5,647 nt of DNA from an uncultured Pseudomonadota bacterium (GTDB lineage Bacteria; Pseudomonadota; Gammaproteobacteria; Burkholderiales; Casimicrobiaceae). Both the position numbers and the translations under genes were made by a program. The stretch spans positions 1 through 5,647 of the forward strand of contig CALFEY010000082.1 of NCBI GenBank assembly GCA_937958295.1, written 5' to 3'. The notes beneath the pieces are model-generated. The model was not told the origin of the DNA, made no database searches, and was given only the letters and a program-made list of their open reading frames with translations. Shown here piece after piece: positions 1-5,647 of this stretch (position 1 is the first letter of the stretch; each line of letters starts with the position of its first letter).

Positions 1-2238
1 GTGGATCCGCTGTCGCGTCGCGACTTCTGGGAGCTGATCGCCGCGATACGCGGGGAGCGTCCCGGCATGAGCGTGATCGTCGCCACCGCCTACATGGAGG
101 AGGCCGCCACCTTCGACTGGCTCGTGGCCATGGACGCCGGACGCGTCCTCGCCACCGGCACGCCAGCCGAGCTCCTCGCCGCGACGCACGCCGACAACCT
201 CGACGCGGCCTTCATCGCGCTGCTTCCGCCGCAGGCCCGCCGCGCCCACGCCGCCGTGGCGATCCCGCCGCGACCGCCATCCCGTGCCGACGACGTTGCC
301 ATCGAGGCAGAGCACCTGACCATGCGCTTCGGCACGTTCACGGCGGTGGACGACGTGAGCTTCCGCATCGGCCGTGGCGAGATCTTCGGCTTCCTCGGCA
401 GCAACGGCTGCGGCAAGACCACCACTATGAAGATGCTGACGGGGCTGCTCCCCGCCACCGCGGGGTCGGCCCGCCTGTTCGGCCGGGCGCTTGACCCACG
501 GGACATGAGCGTGCGCCGACGCGTGGGCTACATGTCGCAGGCCTTCTCGCTGTACACCGAGCTCACCGTGCGCCAGAACCTCGAGCTGCACGCGAAGCTC
601 TTCTCCCTGCCGCCCGCCACGATCCCCGCGCGCGTCGACGAAATGGCCCGGCGCTTCGAGCTCGCCGGCGTGATGGATGCCCTGCCCGATGCGCTGCCGC
701 TCGGCATCCGGCAACGCCTGTCGCTCGCCGTGGCCATGATCCACGCGCCGCAGATGCTGATCCTCGACGAGCCCACGTCGGGTGTCGATCCGATCGCGCG
801 CGATGCCTTCTGGCAAATCCTCTCCGACCTGTCGCGCAAGGACGAGGTGACAATCTTCATCTCCACCCACTTCATGAACGAGGCTGCGCGCTGCGACCGC
901 ATCTCGCTCATGCACGCGGGCAAGGTGCTCGTGAGCGACACGCCCGCGCAGATCGTGCGCAATCGTGGGGCCTGCGATCTGGAGGAGGCATTCATCGGCT
1001 ATCTCGAGGATGCGGCGGGAGGCTCGGCGCGCCCGGTGGCCCCTCCGTCCGCTGGCGGCGATGAGCCGGAAGCGCCACACCGTCCGCCGGCCCCGACCGT
1101 GCGCCATCGACGCTTCGACGTGCGCCGCATGTTCGCGTACACCCGGCGGGAGGCCCTTGAGCTGCGTCGCGATCCGATCCGCGCCACGCTCGCCACCATC
1201 GGCAGCGTGATCCTGATGCTCGTGATCGGCTACGGCATCAACCTCGACGTGAACGACCTGACCTTCGCGGTGCTCGACCGCGACGATACCGCCGTGAGCC
1301 GCGACTACGTCCAGCAGATCGCCGGCTCGCGCTATTTCACCGAGCGGCGGCCCATCACCGACTATGCCGACCTCGACCGGCGCATGCGCAACGGAGAGCT
1401 GAGCGTCGCGCTGGAGATTCCTCCTCACTTCGGCCGCGACGTCTCGCGCGGCCAGCCGGTGAGCATCGGTGCGTGGATCGACGGGGCGATGCCCACGCGG
1501 GCGGAGACCGCGCGTGGGTACGTGCAAGGCATGCACATGACGTGGCTCCAGCAGAAGGCACGCGAGATCTACGGCGACGCCGCGGCGACCGGCGCTTTCG
1601 AGCTCGTGCTGCGCTACCGCTACAACCCGAGTGTGCGCAGCCTCGTGGCCATGGCCCCTGCGGTGATCCCGCTGCTGCTCCTCATGATCCCGGCCATGCT
1701 GGCCGTGCTCTCGGTGGTACGCGAGAAGGAACTCGGGTCCATCGTGAATTTCTATGTCACGCCCGTCACGCGGATGGAGTTCCTGGCCGGCAAGCAGATT
1801 CCGTACATCGCGTTCGGCATGCTGAACTTCCTCCTCCTGACCGCGGTCGCCGTGTTCCTCTTCCGCGTCCCCTTCAGCGGGAGCTTCCTCGCGTATACGT
1901 GCGGTGCGCTGCTCTACGTGATGGCGGCGACCGCCTTGGGCCTGCTGCTGTCGACCTTCATGTCGAGCCAGATCGCCGCCATCTTTGGTACCGCGCTCAT
2001 CACGCTTGTCCCCGCGGTGCAATTCTCCGGCGTGATCGATCCGGTCTCGTCCCTCGAGGGAGCCGGTGCGGTCATTGGCCGCCTCTATCCCACCACGCAC
2101 TTCGTGACCATCGCTCGCGGCACCTTCTCCAAGGCGCTCGATTTTGGCGACCTGGGAGGCGCGTTCCTCCCGCTGGCGCTGGCCACGCCGCTCCTGCTGG
2201 CGCTCGGGGCCGCCTTCCTACGCAAGCAGGCCCGCTGA
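1..2238 (+). CDS. rbbA: RbbA-type tandem ABC ATPase/permease, 5'-truncated by window edge
   Basis: This is the C-terminal 745 codons of an RbbA (YhiH)-like protein. The family is about 910 residues: two ABC ATPase domains followed by an ABC-2 type membrane domain. The first codon is GTG but encodes the Val of a D-loop (VDPLSRRD), so it is internal; Walker A, signature and Walker B of domain 1 lie upstream. Window residues 1-85 close domain 1. Residues 100-330 are a full second ATPase: Walker A GSNGCGKT (133-140), Q-loop Gln180, a degenerate signature LPLGI (232-236), Walker B LILDE (253-257, catalytic Glu257), D-loop GVDP, switch His290. A Pro-rich linker (about 338-370) leads to the membrane domain: one helix near 392-412, a soluble region to about 545, then about five helices from 548 to 740. 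The close match to E. coli RbbA, recalled from memory, includes the odd signature. In E. coli it is described as a ribosome-bound ATPase; with YhhJ it may also form an exporter. Identity is confident, substrate unknown. Confidence 0.93.
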   Translation: MDPLSRRDFWELIAAIRGERPGMSVIVATAYMEEAATFDWLVAMDAGRVLATGTPAELLAATHADNLDAAFIALLPPQARRAHAAVAIPPRPPSRADDVAIEAEHLTMRFGTFTAVDDVSFRIGRGEIFGFLGSNGCGKTTTMKMLTGLLPATAGSARLFGRALDPRDMSVRRRVGYMSQAFSLYTELTVRQNLELHAKLFSLPPATIPARVDEMARRFELAGVMDALPDALPLGIRQRLSLAVAMIHAPQMLILDEPTSGVDPIARDAFWQILSDLSRKDEVTIFISTHFMNEAARCDRISLMHAGKVLVSDTPAQIVRNRGACDLEEAFIGYLEDAAGGSARPVAPPSAGGDEPEAPHRPPAPTVRHRRFDVRRMFAYTRREALELRRDPIRATLATIGSVILMLVIGYGINLDVNDLTFAVLDRDDTAVSRDYVQQIAGSRYFTERRPITDYADLDRRMRNGELSVALEIPPHFGRDVSRGQPVSIGAWIDGAMPTRAETARGYVQGMHMTWLQQKAREIYGDAAATGAFELVLRYRYNPSVRSLVAMAPAVIPLLLLMIPAMLAVLSVVREKELGSIVNFYVTPVTRMEFLAGKQIPYIAFGMLNFLLLTAVAVFLFRVPFSGSFLAYTCGALLYVMAATALGLLLSTFMSSQIAAIFGTALITLVPAVQFSGVIDPVSSLEGAGAVIGRLYPTTHFVTIARGTFSKALDFGDLGGAFLPLALATPLLLALGAAFLRKQAR

Positions 2239-2240
2239 CC

Positions 2241-3356
2241 ATGCCTGCGCTGGCGCGAATCTACGAGCTTGGGGTCAAGGAACTGCGCGGCCTCGGCCGC
2301 GACACGATGCTCCTGGTGCTCATTGCCTATGCGTTCACCGTATCGATCTACACCGCCTCGCGGGCGATGCCGGAGAGCCTTAACCGGGCACCCATCGCGG
2401 TGGTCGACGAAGATGGTTCGCCCCTGTCCCGGCAGATCACCGGCGCGCTGTACCCGCCCTTCTTCACGCAACCGCAGGTCATCAGCCACGCGCAGATGGA
2501 CAGCCGCATGGACGCCGGGCTCGATACCTTCGCGCTCGACATCCCGCCGCGTTTCCAGGGCGACCTGTTGGCAGGCAAGGCCCCGTCGATCCAGCTCAAC
2601 ATCGATGCCACCCGGATGTCGCAGGCGTTCACCGGGGGCGGCTACATCACGTCCATCGTGACCGACGAGGTCGCGCAGTTCCTCGCCCGCCACCGCGCGC
2701 CCACGACGCTCCCGGTGAGCCTCGACCTGCGCAATCGCTTCAATGCCGACCTCGACAAGCATTGGTTCGGCGCCGTGACCAACCTCATCTCGTCGATCAC
2801 CATGCTCGCGATCGTGCTCACCGGCGCGGCACTCATCCGCGAGCGGGAGCACGGGACGATCGAGCACCTGCTGGTGATGCCGGTATCGCCTTTCGAGATC
2901 ATGGCGAGCAAGATCCTCGCAATGGGCCTCGTGGTGTTCGTTGCCTCGACCGTCTCGCTCGTGGTGGTGGTCGAGCACCTGCTCGGCGTGCCGCTGCAGG
3001 GTTCGCTCGGGCTCTTCCTTCTGTTGACCGCGCTGCATCTGTTCGCCACCACGTGCCTCGGCGTGTTCCTCGCCACGATCGCAGGATCCATGCCGCAGTT
3101 CGGCATGCTGCTGATGCTGGTGTTGCTTCCGTTGCAGGTGCTCTCAGGCGGCATGACCCCGCGCGAGAGCATGCCGGGAATCATCCAGAACGTGATGCTC
3201 GCCGCCCCCAACACGCACTTCGTGATGGCGGCGCAGGCGATCCTCTTCCGCGGGGCCGGGCTCGACGTGGTGTGGCCACAGGTCGTTGCCCTGCTGGTGA
3301 TCGGCGCCGTGCTATTCGTGCTGGCCTTGCGCCGCTTCCGGGCCTTCCTGCGCTGA
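2241..3356 (+). CDS. yhhJ: YhhJ-like ABC-2 type transporter permease
   Basis: This encodes a complete 371-residue inner-membrane permease of the ABC-2 type, the usual partner of RbbA. ATG 2241 lies 2 bp after the rbbA stop, so translation is probably coupled; the only upstream purine run is a weak AGG at 2228-2230. Topology by eye: one helix at about 22-41, a large presumably periplasmic region at about 42-175, then helices near 176-199, 222-246, 255-281, 284-302 and 345-364, ending in a basic tail (RRFRAFLR). The family hallmark after the second helix is present: IREREHGTIEHLLVMPV from residue 199, a cytoplasmic coupling segment. Several motifs repeat those in the RbbA membrane domain, e.g. 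LDIPPRF (99-105) and PNTHFV (323-328). It has no ATPase domain, so it must depend on RbbA for energy. Substrate not deducible. It could be named generically as an ABC-2 permease, but the gene order and sequence favour YhhJ. Confidence 0.93.
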   Translation: MPALARIYELGVKELRGLGRDTMLLVLIAYAFTVSIYTASRAMPESLNRAPIAVVDEDGSPLSRQITGALYPPFFTQPQVISHAQMDSRMDAGLDTFALDIPPRFQGDLLAGKAPSIQLNIDATRMSQAFTGGGYITSIVTDEVAQFLARHRAPTTLPVSLDLRNRFNADLDKHWFGAVTNLISSITMLAIVLTGAALIREREHGTIEHLLVMPVSPFEIMASKILAMGLVVFVASTVSLVVVVEHLLGVPLQGSLGLFLLLTALHLFATTCLGVFLATIAGSMPQFGMLLMLVLLPLQVLSGGMTPRESMPGIIQNVMLAAPNTHFVMAAQAILFRGAGLDVVWPQVVALLVIGAVLFVLALRRFRAFLR

Positions 3357-3398
3357 CCCCGCGCCCCCCGGCGGCGATCGACCCGGCCGGGCCCGTGC

Positions 3399-3414
3399 CG
3401 GTGCCATGGCACCG
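3399..3414. terminator. 16-bp perfect palindrome downstream of yhhJ, possible transcript-end hairpin
   Basis: CGGTGCCATGGCACCG is perfectly self-complementary and begins 42 bp after the yhhJ stop codon. As RNA it could form a 6-bp stem with a CATG loop. The position suits the end of the ABC operon, but the bases after it (CGGTCTTGCCG) are not a U-tract, so it is not a standard intrinsic terminator. It could instead be a protein-binding palindrome, stabilise the 3' end of the mRNA, or be chance in G+C-rich DNA. Confidence 0.25.
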
Positions 3415-3492
3415 CGGTCTTGCCGTTGATACACCTGGGGCACCTTGCCGTCGACGATGCCGACCGATCGTCGGCCCGACTTGCAAGTTCGC

Positions 3493-3515
3493 GCCCTTCG
3501 CGTTCCGCGAAGCGC
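3493..3515. other. Hairpin-forming inverted repeat in the intergenic region
   Basis: CTTCGCG (3496-3502) and CGCGAAG (3506-3512) are perfect reverse complements separated by TTC. Beyond a C·C mismatch two further pairs form (GC 3493-3494 with GC 3514-3515), giving nine pairs in all. No T-run follows on either strand. It may be a Rho-independent-like stop without a U-tract, an mRNA 3' end structure, or an operator. The sequence supports the structure but not a role. Confidence 0.3.
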
Positions 3516-3550
3516 CTGACATCGAAACACCACCATCGGTCCGTGCGATG

Positions 3551-3593
3551 TTGCCATCCCAGCGCCAGTCTTGTACGTTTGTGCAAAAAACTT
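3551..3593 (+). promoter_or_regulatory. Candidate promoter/operator area of the autotransporter gene
   Basis: This is the only A/T-rich patch in the gap. TTGCCA (3551-3556) matches five of six bases of a sigma-70 -35 box, but the best hexamer 17 bp on, TACGTT (3574-3579), matches only three of six of a -10 box, so promoter assignment is weak. Overlapping it is an imperfect dyad, TTGTAC-GTTT-GTGCAA (3571-3586), five pairs plus one G·T, followed by a run of A (to 3590). The dyad could be a regulator-binding site. Transcription from here would give a 5' leader of about 100 nt before the ATG at 3685. Confidence 0.2.
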
Positions 3594-3672
3594 CCACCCT
3601 TCGCCCGCTTCCTCCGCTCCAATGCCGACCGCCCACGCCGTCGCGCGTCTCCTACGCCGCCACTCGCTCACC

Positions 3673-3678
3673 AAAGGA
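3673..3678 (+). promoter_or_regulatory. Ribosome binding site deciding the autotransporter start
   Basis: AAAGGA lies 6 nt before ATG 3685. An earlier in-frame ATG (3622) has only pyrimidine-rich sequence before it (TTCCTCCGCTCC) and no Shine-Dalgarno match. Starting at 3685 also puts the signal peptide's basic n-region at the protein's N-terminus. An in-frame TGA at 3517-3519 limits any longer start. Confidence 0.65.
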
Positions 3679-3684
3679 CCCGCG

Positions 3685-3810
3685 ATGCATCGCAAGTTCC
3701 CCCGTGCCTGTCATCCCGGACGCCAGGCTTTCAAGGTTAACGCCGTCGCGAGTGCCCTCGGTGTGGCCGCGATCACCGCGGGCGCGCTCGGGGCCATCCC
3801 CGCGTACGCC
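3685..3810 (+). other. Predicted Sec signal peptide of the autotransporter
   Basis: Residues 1-42 have a basic n-region of about 17 residues (MHRKFPR... to FK, with two His, four Arg and two Lys), a hydrophobic core from Val18 to Ile38 rich in Ala, Val, Leu and Gly, and an A-Y-A motif ending at residue 42 before GND. The n-region is longer than in ordinary signal peptides, as is common in large autotransporters, but it does not show the conserved extended signal peptide region sequence that I know from enterobacterial ones. Cys9 is in the n-region with no lipobox, so a lipoprotein is unlikely. Confidence 0.75.
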
Positions 3811-5647
3811 GGCAATGACGCGCGCGCTCTGGCGCTCGGTGCAGCGCGGCTCGGGTGGATCGCTGATCTCGCGCACAGCCGTGCCGCTCCCGTCCCGACG
3901 CCACGCGATGGCACGAACAACTGGCTGTACGGCTTTCGCTGGGAAGGGGTCGGGGGATACAGTCCCACAGAGACCAACCAGTCGGCCATCGGGGGCTTCG
4001 GCACCTCCATCTACACGGAGCTCAACTACTCCGTCACGCCGCAGACCACCCTGAACGCCGGGCCGCAGCCCTTCGGCATCTACGTGACCTCCATCGGCGG
4101 CCCCGGCGGCAGCGCCACCGTCACCACCACGCAGAGTCTCTCGTCACCGCCCTACGTGCAAAACGGCTCCGGAGGTTCGGGCAGCAACATCACGATCACG
4201 AATACCGCCTCCCTCGTGATAAACGGGGCGCCCGCTCCCCAGTATGGTCAGCTATCCAACATCGGCATCTTCGCGGTCAGTGCGGGCGGGGCGGCGGGGG
4301 TGGCAACCGCCAACGGCACCGGCATCACGATGGCGGCCGACGCCCCTGGCGGCCAAGCCGGCAACGTGGCAATCACTCACTCGGCCGACCTTGCCGTCGG
4401 GTCGAGCGACAACGCGACCGGCGACGTCGTGGGCATCCTCGCCCAGAGCATCGGCGGAGCGGCGGGCTACGGCGTGGAGAACGGCAAGAAGAACAGTACG
4501 ACCGTGGTGCCGGGCACCAGCGGCAACGCCGGGACCGTCACGGTCGACGTGAGTGCCGGTGCCACGCTAGCGTTGCAGGGAGGCGCCCAGCAGCAGGCGA
4601 TCGTCGCGCAATCGATCGGCGGCGGCAGCTCCACGCAGTACCAGGGCAAGTCGCAGAGCGTGGGCGATATCGGCAACAGCAACGCGGTCACGGTGCGCAA
4701 TGCGGCAAGTGTGACCACCAGCGGTCGCTACGGCGTGGGCATCCTCGCGCAATCCATCGGCGGTGGCGGCGGCTTCACCGAGATCGGCTACGGCAGCGCC
4801 AGCACCATCGGGAGCGCCAACGGTACCAGCAATCAGGTCACGGTGATCCACGCCGGCGGCGCGACCCTTGGCACCACGGGCAACGATGCCGCGGCGGTCG
4901 TGGCGCAGGGCCTGGGCGATGGCGGCGGTCTGTTCACCACGGCGGACGTCCCCGCCGGCACCAAGAACCCCACCCTCCTCGCCCTCGGCGCCGCCGACGC
5001 CGCGGGCAACAATGGCGGGACCGTATCGGTGCAACTCGGCTGCGCCGCGGCGCAGAGCTCGGCCAGCGGCTGCGCACAGGGGACCGGCGCGATCACCACG
5101 CAGGGACAGGCCTCGTTCGGCGTGCTCGCACAGTCGGTGGCCGCGGGCGGCGGCACAGCGGGGGGCAACGGGGCGATCGGCCGCGTCGGCTCGTCGGGCA
5201 CCGTGGGCGGCACTGGCGGCGAGGTCGATGTGTCGATGATCGGAGCCTCGTCGATCGCAACGGCGGGCGACGGCGCCATCGGCATCCTCGCGCAGTCGAT
5301 AGGCGGCGGCGGGGGCAACGGCGGCTCGGCGCGCGGCTGGTCGGCCGCCGTCGGCGGCACCGGGGGCGCGGGCGGCACCGGCGGCACGGTCACGCTTTCG
5401 CTCGGCGCGGCCGGCGATACGGCGAGCCAGCTCGGCACCTCAGGGGATTACGCCTACGGCGCGCTCGCCCAGTCCATCGGGGGCGGCGGCGGCGCCGGCG
5501 GCTACGCGAAGTCCGTCGGACTCTTCGCCTCGGCGGCGATCGGGGGCGCCGGCGGAGCGGGAGGCACCGGAGGCAGCGCCTCCATCAGCAATTTCGCCAC
5601 GGTACAGACCTCCGGCGCGCACAGCTCCGGACTCATCGCACAGAGCA
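3685..5647 (+). CDS. Large autotransporter (type V secretion) passenger with AQSIGGGGG repeats, 3'-truncated by window edge
   Basis: An uninterrupted frame of 654 codons starts at ATG 3685 and leaves the window with no stop. The start is chosen from AAAGGA six bases upstream. Residues 1-42 look like a Sec signal peptide with a long basic n-region, a hydrophobic core and an AYA/GND cleavage site. Residues 43-130 are non-repetitive, with an aromatic cluster NNWLYGFRWEGVGGY (78-92). From about 130 to the edge, degenerate repeats of 47-75 residues each carry a GILAQSIGGGGG-like motif, separated by short beta-prone stretches such as TVTVDV and VTVRNAA. This composition (Gly, Ala, Ser, Thr, few charges, almost no Cys) and motif are known from large proteobacterial proteins annotated as autotransporter outer-membrane beta-barrel domain proteins. 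The passenger probably folds as a beta-helix on the cell surface; the C-terminal barrel needed to prove the class lies beyond the edge. Adhesion or autoaggregation is a guess. It could alternatively be a two-partner-secreted protein, but no haemagglutination-type secretion domain was recognised. Confidence 0.85.
   Translation, partial: MHRKFPRACHPGRQAFKVNAVASALGVAAITAGALGAIPAYAGNDARALALGAARLGWIADLAHSRAAPVPTPRDGTNNWLYGFRWEGVGGYSPTETNQSAIGGFGTSIYTELNYSVTPQTTLNAGPQPFGIYVTSIGGPGGSATVTTTQSLSSPPYVQNGSGGSGSNITITNTASLVINGAPAPQYGQLSNIGIFAVSAGGAAGVATANGTGITMAADAPGGQAGNVAITHSADLAVGSSDNATGDVVGILAQSIGGAAGYGVENGKKNSTTVVPGTSGNAGTVTVDVSAGATLALQGGAQQQAIVAQSIGGGSSTQYQGKSQSVGDIGNSNAVTVRNAASVTTSGRYGVGILAQSIGGGGGFTEIGYGSASTIGSANGTSNQVTVIHAGGATLGTTGNDAAAVVAQGLGDGGGLFTTADVPAGTKNPTLLALGAADAAGNNGGTVSVQLGCAAAQSSASGCAQGTGAITTQGQASFGVLAQSVAAGGGTAGGNGAIGRVGSSGTVGGTGGEVDVSMIGASSIATAGDGAIGILAQSIGGGGGNGGSARGWSAAVGGTGGAGGTGGTVTLSLGAAGDTASQLGTSGDYAYGALAQSIGGGGGAGGYAKSVGLFASAAIGGAGGAGGTGGSASISNFATVQTSGAHSSGLIAQS
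4072..5647 (+). repeat. Array of degenerate coding repeats centred on G-I-L-A-Q-S-I-G-G-G-G-G
   Basis: Ten motif copies can be aligned on the Ser of AQS: residues 136 (GIYVTSIGG), 199 (GIFAVSAGG), 255 (GILAQSIGG), 310 (AIVAQSIGGG), 357 (GILAQSIGGGGG), 409 (VVAQGLGDGGG), 484 (GVLAQSVAAGGG), 538 and 597 (AQSIGGGGG) and 654 (cut by the edge). Spacings are 63, 56, 55, 47, 52, 75, 54, 59 and 57 residues, mean about 57. The motif follows a segment of the type T-S-G-x-x-x-G. At DNA level only the core (GCGCAGTCGATCGGCGG-like) is well conserved, so these are old, diverged protein repeats rather than recent tandem duplications. Confidence 0.85.

Larger units (their letters stand above)
3357..3684. other. 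Intergenic region between the ABC operon and the autotransporter gene
   Basis: This 328-bp gap has no convincing gene. Its first 160 bp are very G+C-rich and dense in short self-complementary stretches: CCCGGCCGGG (3382-3391), a 16-bp palindrome (3399-3414), a 6-bp stem with 5-nt loop (3459-3475), ACTTGCAAGT (3479-3488) and a stronger hairpin (3493-3515). None is followed by a run of T, so a classical intrinsic terminator is not seen. From 3541 the sequence becomes less G+C-rich, with an A/T-rich patch at 3571-3593 that is the likeliest promoter area. Short reading frames crossing it on both strands overlap the flanking genes and have low-complexity, Arg/Ala/Pro-rich translations typical of chance frames in such DNA. 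Confidence 0.7.

Noticed and set aside
1..3. GTG as a start codon for the first gene
   Set aside because: It encodes Val of the D-loop (VDPLSRRD) of the first ATPase domain; the conserved Walker motifs that must precede it are outside the window.
1473..2240. An N-terminal extension of yhhJ reaching back into rbbA in frame 3
   Set aside because: The stretch before 2241 is Arg/Ala/Pro/His-rich noise overlapping rbbA out of frame; the family-like protein begins exactly at ATG 2241.
2085..3038. Long reverse-strand frame of 317 codons
   Set aside because: It is antisense to rbbA and yhhJ, and its translation is His/Arg/Glu-rich low-complexity sequence of the kind produced by the complement of G+C-rich genes.
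2642..3622. Reverse-strand frame of 326 codons over yhhJ and the gap
   Set aside because: Mostly antisense to yhhJ, with Arg/Ser/Thr-rich composition and no recognisable domain.
3622..3684. Upstream in-frame ATG as the autotransporter start
   Set aside because: No Shine-Dalgarno sequence precedes it, and it would add 21 residues in front of a normal signal peptide; ATG 3685 has AAAGGA at good spacing.
3420..3740. Small gene in the gap (106 codons, plus strand)
   Set aside because: It runs into the autotransporter signal peptide out of frame, lacks a ribosome binding site and has no recognisable features.
2762..4054. Plus-strand frame of 430 codons linking yhhJ to the autotransporter
   Set aside because: It overlaps both real genes out of frame, and its product is Arg/Pro/Ala-rich without family resemblance.
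4833..5438. Reverse-strand Pro-rich frame of 201 codons
   Set aside because: Its PP-rich repeats are the complement of the Gly-rich repeats of the autotransporter; Gly codons read in reverse as Pro or Ala codons.
4440..5647. CRISPR-like or tandem DNA repeat array
   Set aside because: The recurring units are coding, diverged at synonymous positions and irregularly spaced, and encode the AQSIGGGGG protein motif in one open frame.

Overview
This window is G+C-rich throughout (about two thirds by eye, with G or C in most third codon positions). It carries three genes, all on the + strand, with no sign of RNA genes, insertion sequences or CRISPR. The gene pair rbbA-yhhJ and a large type V autotransporter next to it point to a Gram-negative proteobacterium. 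Base composition fits Burkholderiales or Xanthomonadales-like lineages, but the sequence alone does not settle which.

Layout. (1) 1-2238: the 3' part of rbbA, a tandem ABC ATPase fused to a membrane domain. The window opens inside the D-loop of its first ATPase domain, so the true start and the rest of that domain lie upstream. (2) 2241-3356: yhhJ, a complete 371-residue ABC-2 type permease, 2 bp after rbbA and surely in the same transcript. (3) 3357-3684: a 328-bp gap with several short palindromes and hairpins and one A/T-rich patch, probably the end of the ABC operon and the promoter/leader of the next gene. (4) 3685-5647: the 5' part of a very large, Gly/Ala/Ser/Thr-rich autotransporter passenger that runs off the window without a stop (654 complete codons seen). 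It has a Sec-type signal peptide, a unique N-terminal stretch, then an array of degenerate repeats of about 57 residues, each centred on a GILAQSIGGGGG-like motif.

How they fit together. RbbA (two ATPase domains plus one membrane domain) and YhhJ (one membrane domain) together supply the parts of a full ABC transporter, and their membrane halves are visibly paralogous. In E. coli, RbbA is also described as a ribosome-associated ATPase; the transported substrate, if any, is not evident here. An HlyD-family periplasmic adaptor gene often precedes this pair, but it would lie outside the window. The autotransporter is probably a separate transcription unit making a cell-surface beta-helical adhesin-like protein. 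Nothing in the sequence links it functionally to the ABC pair except orientation and adjacency.

No clearly undescribed system is visible. The points most worth a second look are the passenger repeat array (change of repeat class along its length, one long repeat with the only mature cysteine pair), the asymmetric ATPase motifs of RbbA, and the structured gap between the two transcription units.
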